Assembly (NCBI GenBank): GCA_017537045.1
Contig: JAFYLN010000076.1
Location: 1 to 44,458 of the forward strand
Reading direction: 5' to 3'
DNA: 44,458 bases
Origin: Oscillospiraceae bacterium
GTDB taxonomy: Bacteria > Bacillota_A > Clostridia > Oscillospirales > Oscillospiraceae
Numbering within the stretch: position 1 is the first letter of the stretch; every line of letters begins with the position of its first letter. A model generated the notes under the pieces. The model had not been told where the DNA came from and searched no databases. It was given only the letters and a program-made list of their open reading frames with translations. The position numbers were made by a program, and so were the translations under genes. Below, in pieces: positions 7,788 to 16,568 of the stretch.

Positions 7788-8866
7788 AAAAACTGATTGC
7801 GCTTCTTCTGATACTGTCCCTGCTGCTGTGCGGCTGCTCTGTCGAGATCGTGCTGGTTCCGGAGGAGACTGCCGCTTCCACGGTCATCCGCGGTGACAAC
7901 ACCCTGGCTGTGCACTTCATCGATGTAGGACAGGCAGATTCCATTCTCATTGAATGCGGCGGTGCTTTCATGCTCATCGACGGTGGCAACCGGGACGATG
8001 GACAGAAAGTGATTTCCTATCTGGAAAGCTGCGGTGTAGAGGAATTGAAGGCTGTGATCTGCACCCATGCCCATGAGGATCATGTAGGCGGTCTGCCTGC
8101 GGTTCTGGCGGTCTATCCCACTGCAGCTGTCTACGCGCCTACCAAAACCTATTCCTCCAATGTTTTCGACGATTTTCTCTACTACGTGGACCAGCAGCGG
8201 CTGGAGGTCACCATCCCCACCCCCGGCACCCGCTTTGCGCTCTATGGTGACGAGCAGCTGGACGGCGCGGAAGTGACCATCCTCGGGCCTGTGAAAAGCT
8301 ATGCCGAAACCAACGACACCTCCATCGTCACGCGGGTGGAGTTTTACAACCACACCTTCCTTTTCACCGGTGACATGGAAGTGACTGCAGAAAACGACAT
8401 GCTCGATTACTGGGGTGATGCCCAGGAATGGGACGTGGATGTGCTGAAAGCCGGCCATCACGGCAGCTCCACTTCTTCCGGCTACCGCTTCCTCTATGAG
8501 ACTAACCCCGAGTATGCCATCGTCCCCGTGGGCAAGGACAATTCCTACGGCCATCCCCATGAGGAGATCATCGACCGTTACAGTGATGCCGGAGTTCCCA
8601 TGCTGCGCACCGACGAGCTGGGCACCATTCTGGTGGTTTCCGACGGTACGGAGCTTACCATCACATGGGAAAATCAGAATGCTGCGCCTGCGGATGTGGA
8701 GCGGGCGGAGGGCTTCGGTCAGGGCTACATTGGCAACAAAAACTCCCACACCTTCCACGCACCCACCTGCGACAGCCTGCCCGCCAAGAAAAATCAGGTC
8801 GACTTCGCAAGCTACGACGAAGCAGTAAATGCGGGCTACAATCCCTGCAGAAGCTGCATCGGATAA
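7784..8866 (+). CDS. ComEC/Rec2-like metallo-beta-lactamase lipoprotein with C-terminal Ada-type zinc domain
   Basis: A 360-residue secreted lipoprotein: signal peptide residues 1-17, lipobox LCGC with C18 lipidated. The MBL-fold domain (about residues 45-300) has the metal ligands THAHEDHVGG and the AGHHGSS motif typical of the soluble hydrolase domain of ComEC, here without any ComEC membrane channel. The tail (about residues 318-360) reads HTFHAPTCDSLP...YNPCRSCIG, resembling the small Ada-type metal-binding domain found after nucleases. A phosphodiesterase or nuclease acting on external DNA is the best guess, by family. It overlaps the SDR gene by four bases. The chemistry is inferred, the domain order is clear. 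Confidence 0.88.
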   Translation: MKKLIALLLILSLLLCGCSVEIVLVPEETAASTVIRGDNTLAVHFIDVGQADSILIECGGAFMLIDGGNRDDGQKVISYLESCGVEELKAVICTHAHEDHVGGLPAVLAVYPTAAVYAPTKTYSSNVFDDFLYYVDQQRLEVTIPTPGTRFALYGDEQLDGAEVTILGPVKSYAETNDTSIVTRVEFYNHTFLFTGDMEVTAENDMLDYWGDAQEWDVDVLKAGHHGSSTSSGYRFLYETNPEYAIVPVGKDNSYGHPHEEIIDRYSDAGVPMLRTDELGTILVVSDGTELTITWENQNAAPADVERAEGFGQGYIGNKNSHTFHAPTCDSLPAKKNQVDFASYDEAVNAGYNPCRSCIG

Positions 8867-8885
8867 TCCGGACGCAAAAAGCCAA

Positions 8886-8987
8886 TGTCATTCCGAGGAG
8901 CATAGCGCAGCGACCGCAGGAATCCGCATCTAAAAATTTCAGAAAACGGATTGCCACGTCAGTCCTTCGGACTTCCTCGCAATGACA
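8886..8987. repeat. dispersed inverted-repeat element (TGTCATTCCGAGGAG type), second complete copy
   Basis: Same ends as the copy at 6694-6820 (TGTCATTCCGAGGAG ... CCTCGCAATGACA), the same inner GGAATCC / GGATTGCC pairing, and a small CAGTCCTTCGGACTTC hairpin near the right end. It sits directly between a stop codon and a terminator. Confidence 0.75.
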
Positions 8988-9002
8988 GTTTTTGACAAGC
9001 TA

Positions 9003-9030
9003 AAAAGCCTGCCGCTGCGGCAGGCTTTTA
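9003..9030. terminator. bidirectional intrinsic terminator
   Basis: Perfect 8-bp stem GCCTGCCG / CGGCAGGC with a CTG loop, preceded by AAAAA and followed by TTTTA. It separates two convergent genes, the MBL lipoprotein (+) and the symporter (-). Confidence 0.9.
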
Positions 9031-9031
9031 T

Positions 9032-10408
9032 TTATGTCTTGACTTTCTTCTTAAAGATCACGCTGCGCAGCAGCAGGATGTTGATGGCGATCATAAAAAC
9101 AAAAACGATGCCCAATGTCAGATAGGGCTGGGTCGGAGCCATGGTTGCCAGCAGCAGAATGGGGAAGCCGAAGACCATGGCAGGGAAATTCTGATAGACC
9201 AGATTATCCGCAACGGGGGTCTTGAAATCACCGTCGATCTCACGCAGCAAAATCACGCCGGTGGAAGCAGTACCGGTGAGCATGCCGTACATAGCAAGGA
9301 ACTGCTGCTCGGCATACCGGGGGAACAGCTTCTTGCAGATGTAATAAACATAGACATAGGTAATCACCAGACCCACCACGCCCATGACCAGCAGTACGCC
9401 CAGATACTTGCCGATGATGCTCATGCGGATAGCCGCAATGGATGCGGTGACCATGATGTCATAGAAGAAGTTGGTGGCGCGGGTCAGAAGAAAATCGTTG
9501 GTGTAGCTGCGGTGAATGATATTGCACTTCCGGCAGGCATTTATTACCGTCTTGACCAGTGTGCCCGCCAGAACGCCCAGCAGGAAGTTGAAGCCGTAGA
9601 TGGTTGCGCGCATGCCGGGCAGCAGACAGCCCAGACCATACATCATGCCATAGGCCAGCATATAGGCCACCACGATCAAAGCGATCTGAACAGTGAACTT
9701 GTCGATGGATTCCTGCATAGGGATCTCATTCTGCCCCTCCACCTGCTCATTCATCAGGCCGGATCCCTTATCCAGATTGATCTTGCCCTGACGCTTCAGG
9801 ATGTTCAGATAGATGACACCGCCGATGCTGGCAGCCAGAAAGCCCATGGACGCCACCGTCAGGCCAAAACTCTTGCCGCCGGCGAAGCCATACTGTGCCT
9901 CATAGATGCCGCCATAGTTCATGGCCTGTCCGGGACCCTGACCATAGCCCAGCGCCAGCAGCAGGCCGGCTGCTTCCAGCAGGTCGGGCAGGAAAATCGC
10001 GCCGACGATGCAGATGAGCATACCTGCAAAAGCCTGCAGCAGATAGGTGGCAACCGTGGTCAAGCCGGTGTTGAATATCTCCACACTGCGCTCTTTCGTC
10101 ATCTTACTGCTGCTGGATTTCAGTGCGGAGGCCGTAAAGCCCAGTGCCAGCGTATGATAGGTCAGCAGCTCCAGCCATGCAGAGCCGTTGCCGCCGAAGA
10201 ATGCAGTATCGAACATTTCCTGCCCGGTAAACGCCTTGTAGAGCGTGGAGATCAGCAGCAGAACGCCGCCGCCCAGCACGGAGGTGGGAATCAGCGATGC
10301 CTCCAGCGCCGGAATGGAACGCTTGAGCATCTGCGCTACCAGCAGGCTTGCCAGCAGCACTGCCATCAGATTAAAAAAGCCCCATGAACTAAAGTCCCAA
10401 AAATTCAT
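9032..10408 (-). CDS. sodium/glutamate symporter-family protein (GltS-like)
   Basis: A 458-residue integral membrane protein with about 11-12 hydrophobic segments. The region PTSVLGGGVLLL near residue 42, LALGYGQGPGQAMNYGG, and SFGLTVASMGFLAASIGGV match the GltS (Na+:glutamate symporter) family, including the glycine-rich GxGQG loop. The ATG at 10408 has AGGTAGGG upstream and overlaps the end of the preceding acyltransferase gene by 20 bases, so both are probably on one transcript. Family membership is good; glutamate as the substrate is only the family default. Confidence 0.82.
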   Translation of the reverse strand: MNFWDFSSWGFFNLMAVLLASLLVAQMLKRSIPALEASLIPTSVLGGGVLLLISTLYKAFTGQEMFDTAFFGGNGSAWLELLTYHTLALGFTASALKSSSSKMTKERSVEIFNTGLTTVATYLLQAFAGMLICIVGAIFLPDLLEAAGLLLALGYGQGPGQAMNYGGIYEAQYGFAGGKSFGLTVASMGFLAASIGGVIYLNILKRQGKINLDKGSGLMNEQVEGQNEIPMQESIDKFTVQIALIVVAYMLAYGMMYGLGCLLPGMRATIYGFNFLLGVLAGTLVKTVINACRKCNIIHRSYTNDFLLTRATNFFYDIMVTASIAAIRMSIIGKYLGVLLVMGVVGLVITYVYVYYICKKLFPRYAEQQFLAMYGMLTGTASTGVILLREIDGDFKTPVADNLVYQNFPAMVFGFPILLLATMAPTQPYLTLGIVFVFMIAINILLLRSVIFKKKVKT

Positions 10409-11582
10409 CGTTTTTCCCTACCTTTATATTTTGATACCGGTGGAAGAAATTCACATATTTGAGCGCATTGAAGCGCTTACTGCCTTTGAGCTGCAGGATC
10501 TCTCCCTGTGCATAGATATTCAGCTTATTCTTACCCAGAACCACCACCGCGGAAGCTTCATCAAAGGAGATTGCCCACCCATCTATGGTGATCTTATTGC
10601 CATACAAACAAACCTTTGCTTCCTTCTGCAGCAGTTCCTTGCGTTTATAGGCATGAACCTTGCTCAGCTGCGCAGTTTCTTCGTATACCGGTGCTTCCGT
10701 CAATGCAGAAAGATCGGTTTTATTGATGTAGCCGCACTGGTAATCATACCAGTCTGCCACAAAGCGGTGGGGGAATTCACAGTTTATACCCTGAAGCTCC
10801 TTGGTGGGCAGATGTCTGATTTCCCGGCCGCATTTTTTGCAGGAGATGATATCGTCATGGCTTTCGAATGCAGACAGGCCGCACCACGGACAGACATACA
10901 TGGCGCGTTCCAGATATTCCGCATTCTTCTTATGGTGAAAGTTTCCGCTCACGCAGCCTTCGTCCACCCATAGTTCCTTTTTGATGATGCCAAACAGCTC
11001 GTCATTGGTCATGGCGGCGTATTCTTCCGGTTCCACCACGCGGCTGATGTAGCAGCGCATCCTGCCGCGGCGCACCACATCGCTCCAGCGCGGATGCACA
11101 CCGTAGCCGCCTTCGATACGGAAAATCGCCAGCGGCATGCCCAGCTTCTTGACCAGAGAAGCAATGCCCGGCTTCATGTACACCGTTCTTCCGTGGAAGG
11201 TACGGTTTCCCTCGGGTGCAAGAGCAATATTGCCACCCTCGCGCGCCACCTTGATGCAGTTTTTAACCGCCTGCAGATCCAGTGTCTGCTTCTTGATGGG
11301 AATGGGCGCCACCAGATAACGCAGGGCATCGGACAGCCAGCCAAGGGAGAAAATATCCTCACTGGCAACGTAGTACACCGGTTTTTTGAACATGGCGCCT
11401 ACAAAAAACTGGTCAAAGGCCGTCTGATGGTTCATGATGATCAGGTAGGAGCGGTTGCCCTGCTTCTCAAACTTTTCAATTGTAATGCCGTAGCGGATGG
11501 AGCATATTAGCGTAAAAACAGGACATAGGAGCCATGTCACCACTTTATGCCGGAATTTCAGCCACTTCTCATTCTTCTTCAT
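10389..11582 (-). CDS. lysophospholipid acyltransferase-family protein with zinc ribbon
   Basis: The N-terminal half (about residues 15-205) is a PlsC-type acyltransferase: hydrophobic segment at 14-28, NHQTAFD (H52, D57) and APEGNRTFHG (about 122-131). Unlike ordinary PlsC it continues with a treble-clef or zinc-ribbon motif, C231-x2-C234 and C248-x2-C251, and then about 140 residues without recognised motifs that look beta-rich. The 397-residue length is well above the 200-280 usual for the family. It is transcribed from its own promoter and overlaps the GltS-like gene. It may acylate a membrane lipid; the purpose of the zinc ribbon is unknown. Confidence 0.82.
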   Translation of the reverse strand: MKKNEKWLKFRHKVVTWLLCPVFTLICSIRYGITIEKFEKQGNRSYLIIMNHQTAFDQFFVGAMFKKPVYYVASEDIFSLGWLSDALRYLVAPIPIKKQTLDLQAVKNCIKVAREGGNIALAPEGNRTFHGRTVYMKPGIASLVKKLGMPLAIFRIEGGYGVHPRWSDVVRRGRMRCYISRVVEPEEYAAMTNDELFGIIKKELWVDEGCVSGNFHHKKNAEYLERAMYVCPWCGLSAFESHDDIISCKKCGREIRHLPTKELQGINCEFPHRFVADWYDYQCGYINKTDLSALTEAPVYEETAQLSKVHAYKRKELLQKEAKVCLYGNKITIDGWAISFDEASAVVVLGKNKLNIYAQGEILQLKGSKRFNALKYVNFFHRYQNIKVGKNDEFLGL

Positions 11583-11634
11583 CTTTTTTCCCTCTTTGTG
11601 ACGGTGATCGTACCATCTACAAATTCACTCCTTA

Positions 11635-11663
11635 AAAATACCACAATCTGTGTCCCATGTCAA
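11635..11663 (-). promoter_or_regulatory. promoter of the acyltransferase-symporter operon
   Basis: Minus-strand -35 TTGACA (11658-11663), 17-bp spacer, -10 TATTTT (11635-11640). It lies about 53 bp before the start at 11582. Confidence 0.75.
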
Positions 11664-11781
11664 TTTTTCTTTCATTTTCGACTTTCCCTGCGGCACCTCT
11701 TTGATGCATTTTATACACTTGAATTCAACTGTGTCGATCAAAAAATCTCCTCAGCACGTTCCTCATTTTATATACTTTTTC

Positions 11782-11810
11782 TTGCACTTTGCTCCGCTTT
11801 GTAATACTAT
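11782..11810 (+). promoter_or_regulatory. promoter of the lactate oxidation operon
   Basis: -35 TTGCAC (11782-11787), exactly 17 bp, -10 TACTAT (11805-11810); the etfB start codon is about 43 bp downstream behind TTGGAGGT. The divergent promoter at 11635-11663 shares the intergenic region. Confidence 0.75.
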
Positions 11811-11852
11811 AGAATCATAATCAATGGATATGTCCGGATTTGGAGGTATGCT

Positions 11853-12641
11853 ATGAAAATCCTTGTATGTGTCAAGCAGGTGCCCGGTTCCAACAATGTG
11901 GAAGTGGATCCGGTTACCGGTGTTCTCAAGCGCAGCGGTATTCCCAGCAAATGTAATCCTTACGATCTTTACGCTATCGAAACCGCACTCTCCCTTGCCG
12001 AACGTTTCGGCGGCAGTGTGGAAAGTTTGACCATGGGGCCACCGCAGGCCAGGGCGGTCATTGAAGAAACCGTCTGCATGGGAGCAGCATGCGGCACGGT
12101 GCTGACTGACCGGAAATTTGCCGGTGCGGACGTGCTGGCCACGGCTTACACCCTGTCTCAGGGCATCCGCAGCTGCGGAGAATTCGACCTGATCATCTGC
12201 GGTAAGCAGACCACCGACGGCGATACCGCGCAGGTAGGCGCAGAGATGGCCGAATACTTGGGGCTTCCCAATGTCTCCAATGTGCTGAGCGTGGATGACT
12301 TCAAGGATGGAAAGCTCTATGTAACTGCAAGCCTTGATCACCAGATCCAGTCCATGTCCATCGCCCTGCCCTGTCTGATTTCTGTGGACGGTGATATCAA
12401 TACGCCCCGCCTGCCCTCCTACAAAATCCGAAAGACGCTGACCGATGCTGCGGTTCGCTTTCTGACCTTTGCGGACTTCCCCGACCAGAATACCGGCCAC
12501 TACGGTCTGACCGGTTCTGCCACACAGGTGGAGCGGATCTTCCCGCCGGAGAAGGTCAGCAGTAAGCAGAATTTTGAGGGTGATGCCAAGGCGCAGACGC
12601 AGCAGCTTTTCGATCTGCTGCAGCAGAAGAAAATGCTGTAA
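11853..12641 (+). CDS. lctB: electron transfer flavoprotein subunit beta (confurcating lactate dehydrogenase complex)
   Basis: EtfB carries one of the flavins that pass electrons between lactate dehydrogenase, ferredoxin and NAD. The 262-residue protein begins MKILVCVKQVPGS and contains PYDLYAIETALSLAE, GKQTTDGDTAQVGAEMAEYLG and the C-terminal LPSYKIRK, all typical of EtfB. In the Acetobacterium woodii LctBCD complex (established) oxidation of lactate with NAD+ is driven by simultaneous ferredoxin oxidation. The same gene order EtfB-EtfA-FAD dehydrogenase-racemase is seen here, with 14 bases to the next gene. I give the lct name by synteny and family; an Etf serving another 2-hydroxyacid cannot be excluded. 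Confidence 0.88.
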   Translation: MKILVCVKQVPGSNNVEVDPVTGVLKRSGIPSKCNPYDLYAIETALSLAERFGGSVESLTMGPPQARAVIEETVCMGAACGTVLTDRKFAGADVLATAYTLSQGIRSCGEFDLIICGKQTTDGDTAQVGAEMAEYLGLPNVSNVLSVDDFKDGKLYVTASLDHQIQSMSIALPCLISVDGDINTPRLPSYKIRKTLTDAAVRFLTFADFPDQNTGHYGLTGSATQVERIFPPEKVSSKQNFEGDAKAQTQQLFDLLQQKKML

Positions 12642-12655
12642 GGAGGTGGCGTAAT

Positions 12656-13840
12656 ATGGGTAAACTGGTTATTCAGCAGCAACTGATCAATGAAGAAAAC
12701 GCCAAAATGCTGGCAGAGCTCTGCCCTTTCGGCGCCATTTCCTATAAAAACGGGAAACTGGACATCTCCTCCGGCTGTAGAATGTGCAAAATGTGCGTGC
12801 GCAAGGGCGGCGGCCTCGTGACCTTTGAAGAAGAAGCTAAGGCCATCGACAAGTCCCTCTGGCGCGGCGTTGCCGTCTATGCTGACTGCACCGGCGGGCA
12901 GCTCCACCGCGTCACCTTTGAGCTGATCGGCAAAGCAAAGGAGCTGGCTGCCGTTACCGGCCATCCGGTCTATGTGCTGGCCATTGGCCATGATCTGAAA
13001 GACTGTGCAGAAAAGCTGCAGCACTATGGTGTGGACAAAATCTTCCTGTACGATCATGAAGCCTTCAGGAATTTCCGCATTGAGCCTTATACCGAAGCCT
13101 TCTGCAATTTTATTGAAAAAGAAAAGCCTTCTTCCATTCTGGTGGGTGCTACAAACCTCGGCCGCCAGCTGGCACCCCGTGTGGCTGCCCGCTGCCGCAC
13201 CGGTCTGACCGCTGACTGCACCGTGCTGGAAATGAAAGAGAATACCGATCTGGTGCAGATTCGTCCCGCCTTCGGCGGCAACATCATGGCACAGATCGTC
13301 ACCCCCAACACCCGTCCCCAGTTCTGCACCGTGCGCTACAAGGTTTTTTCCGAGCCGGTTCCTGCCGAAGACGTTTCCGGCGAGATTGTTACCATGGCAG
13401 TCAGCGGTGCCATGACCCGCTCTGCCATTGAAGTGCTTTCCACACAGGAAAAGCCGAAGGATGTGGATATTGCAGAGGCGGAAGTAATCGTGGCTGTGGG
13501 CCGCGGTGCATCCGGTGAAGCCATGCGTGCACAGGCCGAAGAGCTGGCAGCCCTGCTGGGCGGCGTAGTAGCCTGCACCCGTCCGCTGGTGGAGAGCAAT
13601 GTATATGATGCGAAGCATCAGATCGGACTGTCCGGCAGAACGGTCAAGCCAAAGCTGATCATCACCCTCGGCATTTCCGGTGCAGTGCAGTTTGCGGCAG
13701 GCATGAAGTCCTCCGGCTGCATCGTTGCCATCAATTCCGACCCTGCCGCCTCCATCTTCGATGTGGCGCATTATTGCATCGTAGGTGATGTAAACGAGAT
13801 CGTACCCGGACTGATTGCAAAGATCAAGGGGGTGTCCTGA
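12656..13840 (+). CDS. lctC: electron transfer flavoprotein subunit alpha with N-terminal [4Fe-4S] domain
   Basis: A 394-residue EtfA. Residues 1-60 form a ferredoxin-like extension with one cluster site (C23 in CPFGAI, then C41-x2-C44-x2-C47); such an extension is known from LctC of A. woodii and CarE, where it accepts electrons from ferredoxin. The C-terminal FAD domain has [19 protein letters not shown] and [12 protein letters not shown]. The extension is the main sequence argument for electron confurcation rather than ordinary Etf function. It is preceded by AAGGAGGTG and its stop overlaps the next start (TGATG). Confidence 0.9.
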   Translation: MGKLVIQQQLINEENAKMLAELCPFGAISYKNGKLDISSGCRMCKMCVRKGGGLVTFEEEAKAIDKSLWRGVAVYADCTGGQLHRVTFELIGKAKELAAVTGHPVYVLAIGHDLKDCAEKLQHYGVDKIFLYDHEAFRNFRIEPYTEAFCNFIEKEKPSSILVGATNLGRQLAPRVAARCRTGLTADCTVLEMKENTDLVQIRPAFGGNIMAQIVTPNTRPQFCTVRYKVFSEPVPAEDVSGEIVTMAVSGAMTRSAIEVLSTQEKPKDVDIAEAEVIVAVGRGASGEAMRAQAEELAALLGGVVACTRPLVESNVYDAKHQIGLSGRTVKPKLIITLGISGAVQFAAGMKSSGCIVAINSDPAASIFDVAHYCIVGDVNEIVPGLIAKIKGVS

Positions 13841-15234
13841 TGTATAACAAGGTAACGAAAGACGATATTGCTGCATTGCAGAAAATCGTGGGCGAAAGTG
13901 AAGTATTTTTCGGTGAAGCCATCAACGAAGACTATGCCCACGACGAGCTGGGCGGTATTTCCTGCATGCCCGAGGTTCTGGTTCGTGTGCGCAGCACCGA
14001 GCAGGTCAGTGCCATCATGAAGCTGGCCTACAGCCGCACCATCCCTGTTACGGTGCGCGGCAGCGGTACGGGTCTTGTGGGTGCTGCCGTGCCCATCCAT
14101 GGGGGCATTCTGCTGGAAACCACAAAAATGAACAAAATCCTCAAACTGGATGCCGATAATCTGACCGTCACCGTTCAACCCGGTGTACTGCTGATGGAGC
14201 TGGCCGCCTTCGCGGAGGAGAACGATTTCCTGTACCCGCCGGATCCCGGCGAAAAAAGTGCCACCATCGGCGGCAACATCTCCACCAATGCCGGCGGTAT
14301 GCGTGCTGTCAAGTACGGTGTCACCCGCGATTATGTCCGCGCACTGACCGTGGTTCTGCCCAACGGTGAGATCCAGCAGCTGGGTGCTGCTGTGGCCAAG
14401 AACAGCTCCGGTTACAGCCTGAAAGATCTTGTAATCGGCTCCGAAGGCACACTTTGCATTATTACGGAGGCCGTGCTGAAGCTGGTTCCCCTGCCCAAGG
14501 TGTCCCTGAGCCTGCTGGTGCCCTTCCCCGATATGAAGAGTGCCATCGAATCCGTTCCCCAGATCATCCGCTCCAAAATCACGCCTACGGCTATCGAATA
14601 CATGTCCCGTGATACCATTCTCTTCTCCGAAAGCTATCTTGGCAAGCGGTTCCCGGACACCAAGAACGATGCCTACATTCTGCTGACCTTCGACGGCAAC
14701 TCGCAGGCACAGGTGGAACAGGATATGAGCACCGTTGCTGATCTATGCCTTTCCATTGGCGCGCTGGATGCCTACATCGTGGACACGGAAGAACGCAAAA
14801 AGTCTGTCTGGTCTGCCCGCGGCGCATTTCTGGAAGCCATCAAAGCCTCCACCACGGAAATGGACGAGTGTGATGTTGTCGTTCCCGGCAATCAGGTGGA
14901 TACCTTTATCAAGTACACCCACGAATTGGCTGCGGAATTTGGTGTCCGCATCCCAAGCTTCGGCCATGCAGGAGACGGCAACCTGCACGTTTACATCTGC
15001 CGCGATGCGCTCAATGATGAGGACTGGAAAAATACGCTTTCTGCCATTTTTGATAAGATGTATGAAAAGAGCGTGGAGCTGGGCGGTCTGGTCTCCGGCG
15101 AACATGGCATCGGCTACGCCAAGAAAGAGTTTCTGCGCCGCCAGTATGGCCAAACGCCCATTGCCCTGATGCAGGGCATCAAGCGGGTGTTTGATGAAAA
15201 GAACATTCTGAATCCCGGTAAGGTCTGTTTCTGA
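13840..15234 (+). CDS. lctD: FAD-linked lactate dehydrogenase (GlcD/LctD type)
   Basis: A 464-residue FAD-binding oxidase/dehydrogenase of the vanillyl-alcohol-oxidase fold, predicted to oxidise D-lactate to pyruvate and pass electrons to the Etf encoded upstream. The PCMH-type FAD site appears as [14 protein letters not shown] (about residue 67) and [12 protein letters not shown] (about 143); the C-terminal domain has [10 protein letters not shown] and SGEHGIG with histidines of the active site. It starts on the last base of the etfA stop, so translation is probably coupled. Glycolate or another 2-hydroxyacid is possible by family; the neighbouring lactate racemase favours lactate. Confidence 0.88.
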   Translation: MYNKVTKDDIAALQKIVGESEVFFGEAINEDYAHDELGGISCMPEVLVRVRSTEQVSAIMKLAYSRTIPVTVRGSGTGLVGAAVPIHGGILLETTKMNKILKLDADNLTVTVQPGVLLMELAAFAEENDFLYPPDPGEKSATIGGNISTNAGGMRAVKYGVTRDYVRALTVVLPNGEIQQLGAAVAKNSSGYSLKDLVIGSEGTLCIITEAVLKLVPLPKVSLSLLVPFPDMKSAIESVPQIIRSKITPTAIEYMSRDTILFSESYLGKRFPDTKNDAYILLTFDGNSQAQVEQDMSTVADLCLSIGALDAYIVDTEERKKSVWSARGAFLEAIKASTTEMDECDVVVPGNQVDTFIKYTHELAAEFGVRIPSFGHAGDGNLHVYICRDALNDEDWKNTLSAIFDKMYEKSVELGGLVSGEHGIGYAKKEFLRRQYGQTPIALMQGIKRVFDEKNILNPGKVCF

Positions 15235-15247
15235 GGGAGGACAGCTT

Positions 15248-16516
15248 ATGAACATTTCAATTCCCTACGACAGAACACACCTGCACGCAGAAATCGATGA
15301 CAGCCGCGTTAACGGCATGTTGAAAAGCCGCCTGGAAACGTACGTTCCCGACCACTCCCAGCAGCAGCTTGTGGAGGACGCACTCCGCAACCCCATCGGT
15401 TCGGCAGCACTGGAGGAATTGGTTCAGGGCAGGAAAAACATCGTCCTGATCGCCAGTGACCACACCCGCCCCGTCCCCAGCAAGGTACTGGTGCCCCCTA
15501 TGCTTTCAGCCATCCGCCGCGGCAACCCCGATGCGGAAATTACGATCCTCATTGCTACCGGCTGCCACCGCGGCACCACCAAAGCAGAGTTGATTGAAAA
15601 ATTCGGAGAAGAAATCGTAGCAACCGAAAAGATCGTCATTCACGATTGCGCTGATGATGCCAATATGGTCACCATCGGCCAGCTTCCCTCCGGCGGCGCA
15701 CTTCGGATCAACCGTGTGGCAAAGGATGCCGACCTGCTGATCAGCGAGGGTTTCATTGAACCCCACTTCTTTGCCGGCTTCTCCGGCGGCCGCAAAAGCG
15801 TGCTGCCCGGCATTGCCGCCAGAGAAACCGTCTACTGGAACCACAACGCCGAATTTATTGCAAGTCCTTACGCCCGGACAGGCATTCTGGAGGGCAATCC
15901 CATCCACAAAGACATGCTTTTTGCTGCCCGCGCTGCCAAGCTTGCCTTTATCTGCAATGTGGTCATCAATGCAAAGCACGAGGTCGTGGGTGCTTTCGCA
16001 GGTGACTGCGAACAGGCGCATCTGGCAGGTGTCGCATTTCTGAAAGACCTGTGTGGCTGCAGGCGTAAGGAAGCGGACATTGTCATCACCTCCAATAACG
16101 GTTATCCTCTGGATCAGAACATTTACCAGTCGGTTAAAGGTATGACTGCCGGAGAAGCCACCTGTAAAGAGGGCGGCGTGATCATTATGTGCGCTGCCTG
16201 CATGGACGGCCACGGTGGTGAAGCCTTCATGAAAACCATTTCCCAGCCAGTGGCTGCGGCGGAAATTCTGGCACAGATTGAAGCCACTCCTATGGCAGAA
16301 ACCGTTCCAGACCAGTGGGAAAGCCAGATTCTTCTGCGCATTCTCAGCCGCTTTCATGTGGTGCTGGTCACCGGGGCGGATCCCGCGCTGGTGCGTGCCA
16401 TGAAGATGCATCCTGCTGAAAACCTGCAGCAGGCTCTGGAAATTGCCGAAAAATTGCTGGGCAGACCCGGCAGTATCACCGTCATTCCCGAGGGCATTTC
16501 CACAATTATTTCCTGA
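15248..16516 (+). CDS. larA: nickel-dependent lactate racemase family protein
   Basis: Interconverts L- and D-lactate in the characterised family members. The 422-residue protein keeps the positions known from Lactobacillus plantarum LarA, shifted by one: D71 and R74 in DHTRPVP, H107 in ATGCHR, H173 in EPHFFAG, K183 in GFSGGRKSVLPG (K184 in LarA carries the nickel pincer cofactor) and H199 in YWNHNAEF. It is the last gene of the operon, 13 bases after the dehydrogenase with GGGAGG before its ATG, and would let the D-specific dehydrogenase also use L-lactate. The larB, larC and larE cofactor genes are not in the window. Other LarA homologues racemise different hydroxyacids, so the substrate is inferred from context. 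Confidence 0.88.
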   Translation: MNISIPYDRTHLHAEIDDSRVNGMLKSRLETYVPDHSQQQLVEDALRNPIGSAALEELVQGRKNIVLIASDHTRPVPSKVLVPPMLSAIRRGNPDAEITILIATGCHRGTTKAELIEKFGEEIVATEKIVIHDCADDANMVTIGQLPSGGALRINRVAKDADLLISEGFIEPHFFAGFSGGRKSVLPGIAARETVYWNHNAEFIASPYARTGILEGNPIHKDMLFAARAAKLAFICNVVINAKHEVVGAFAGDCEQAHLAGVAFLKDLCGCRRKEADIVITSNNGYPLDQNIYQSVKGMTAGEATCKEGGVIIMCAACMDGHGGEAFMKTISQPVAAAEILAQIEATPMAETVPDQWESQILLRILSRFHVVLVTGADPALVRAMKMHPAENLQQALEIAEKLLGRPGSITVIPEGISTIIS

Positions 16517-16520
16517 ACAA

Positions 16521-16560
16521 AAGGCCCCCCTGATGCCCATGCATCCGGGGGGGATTCCTT
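16521..16560. terminator. hairpin between convergent larA and GNAT genes
   Basis: A strong stem (CCCCCC-TGATGC, loop CCAT, GCATCC-GGGGGG) with one mismatch stands six bases after the larA stop. The T-run only begins about 12 bases later (16564-16570), so as an intrinsic terminator it is imperfect. Confidence 0.5.
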
Positions 16561-16568
16561 GCACTTTT

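Noticed and set aside
12500..13876. Long open frame on the minus strand opposite etfA
   Set aside because: It is antisense to a clear EtfA, has no RBS or family motifs, and reflects codon bias of the real gene. The same holds for other long antisense frames, such as 41664-43775 opposite the large permease.
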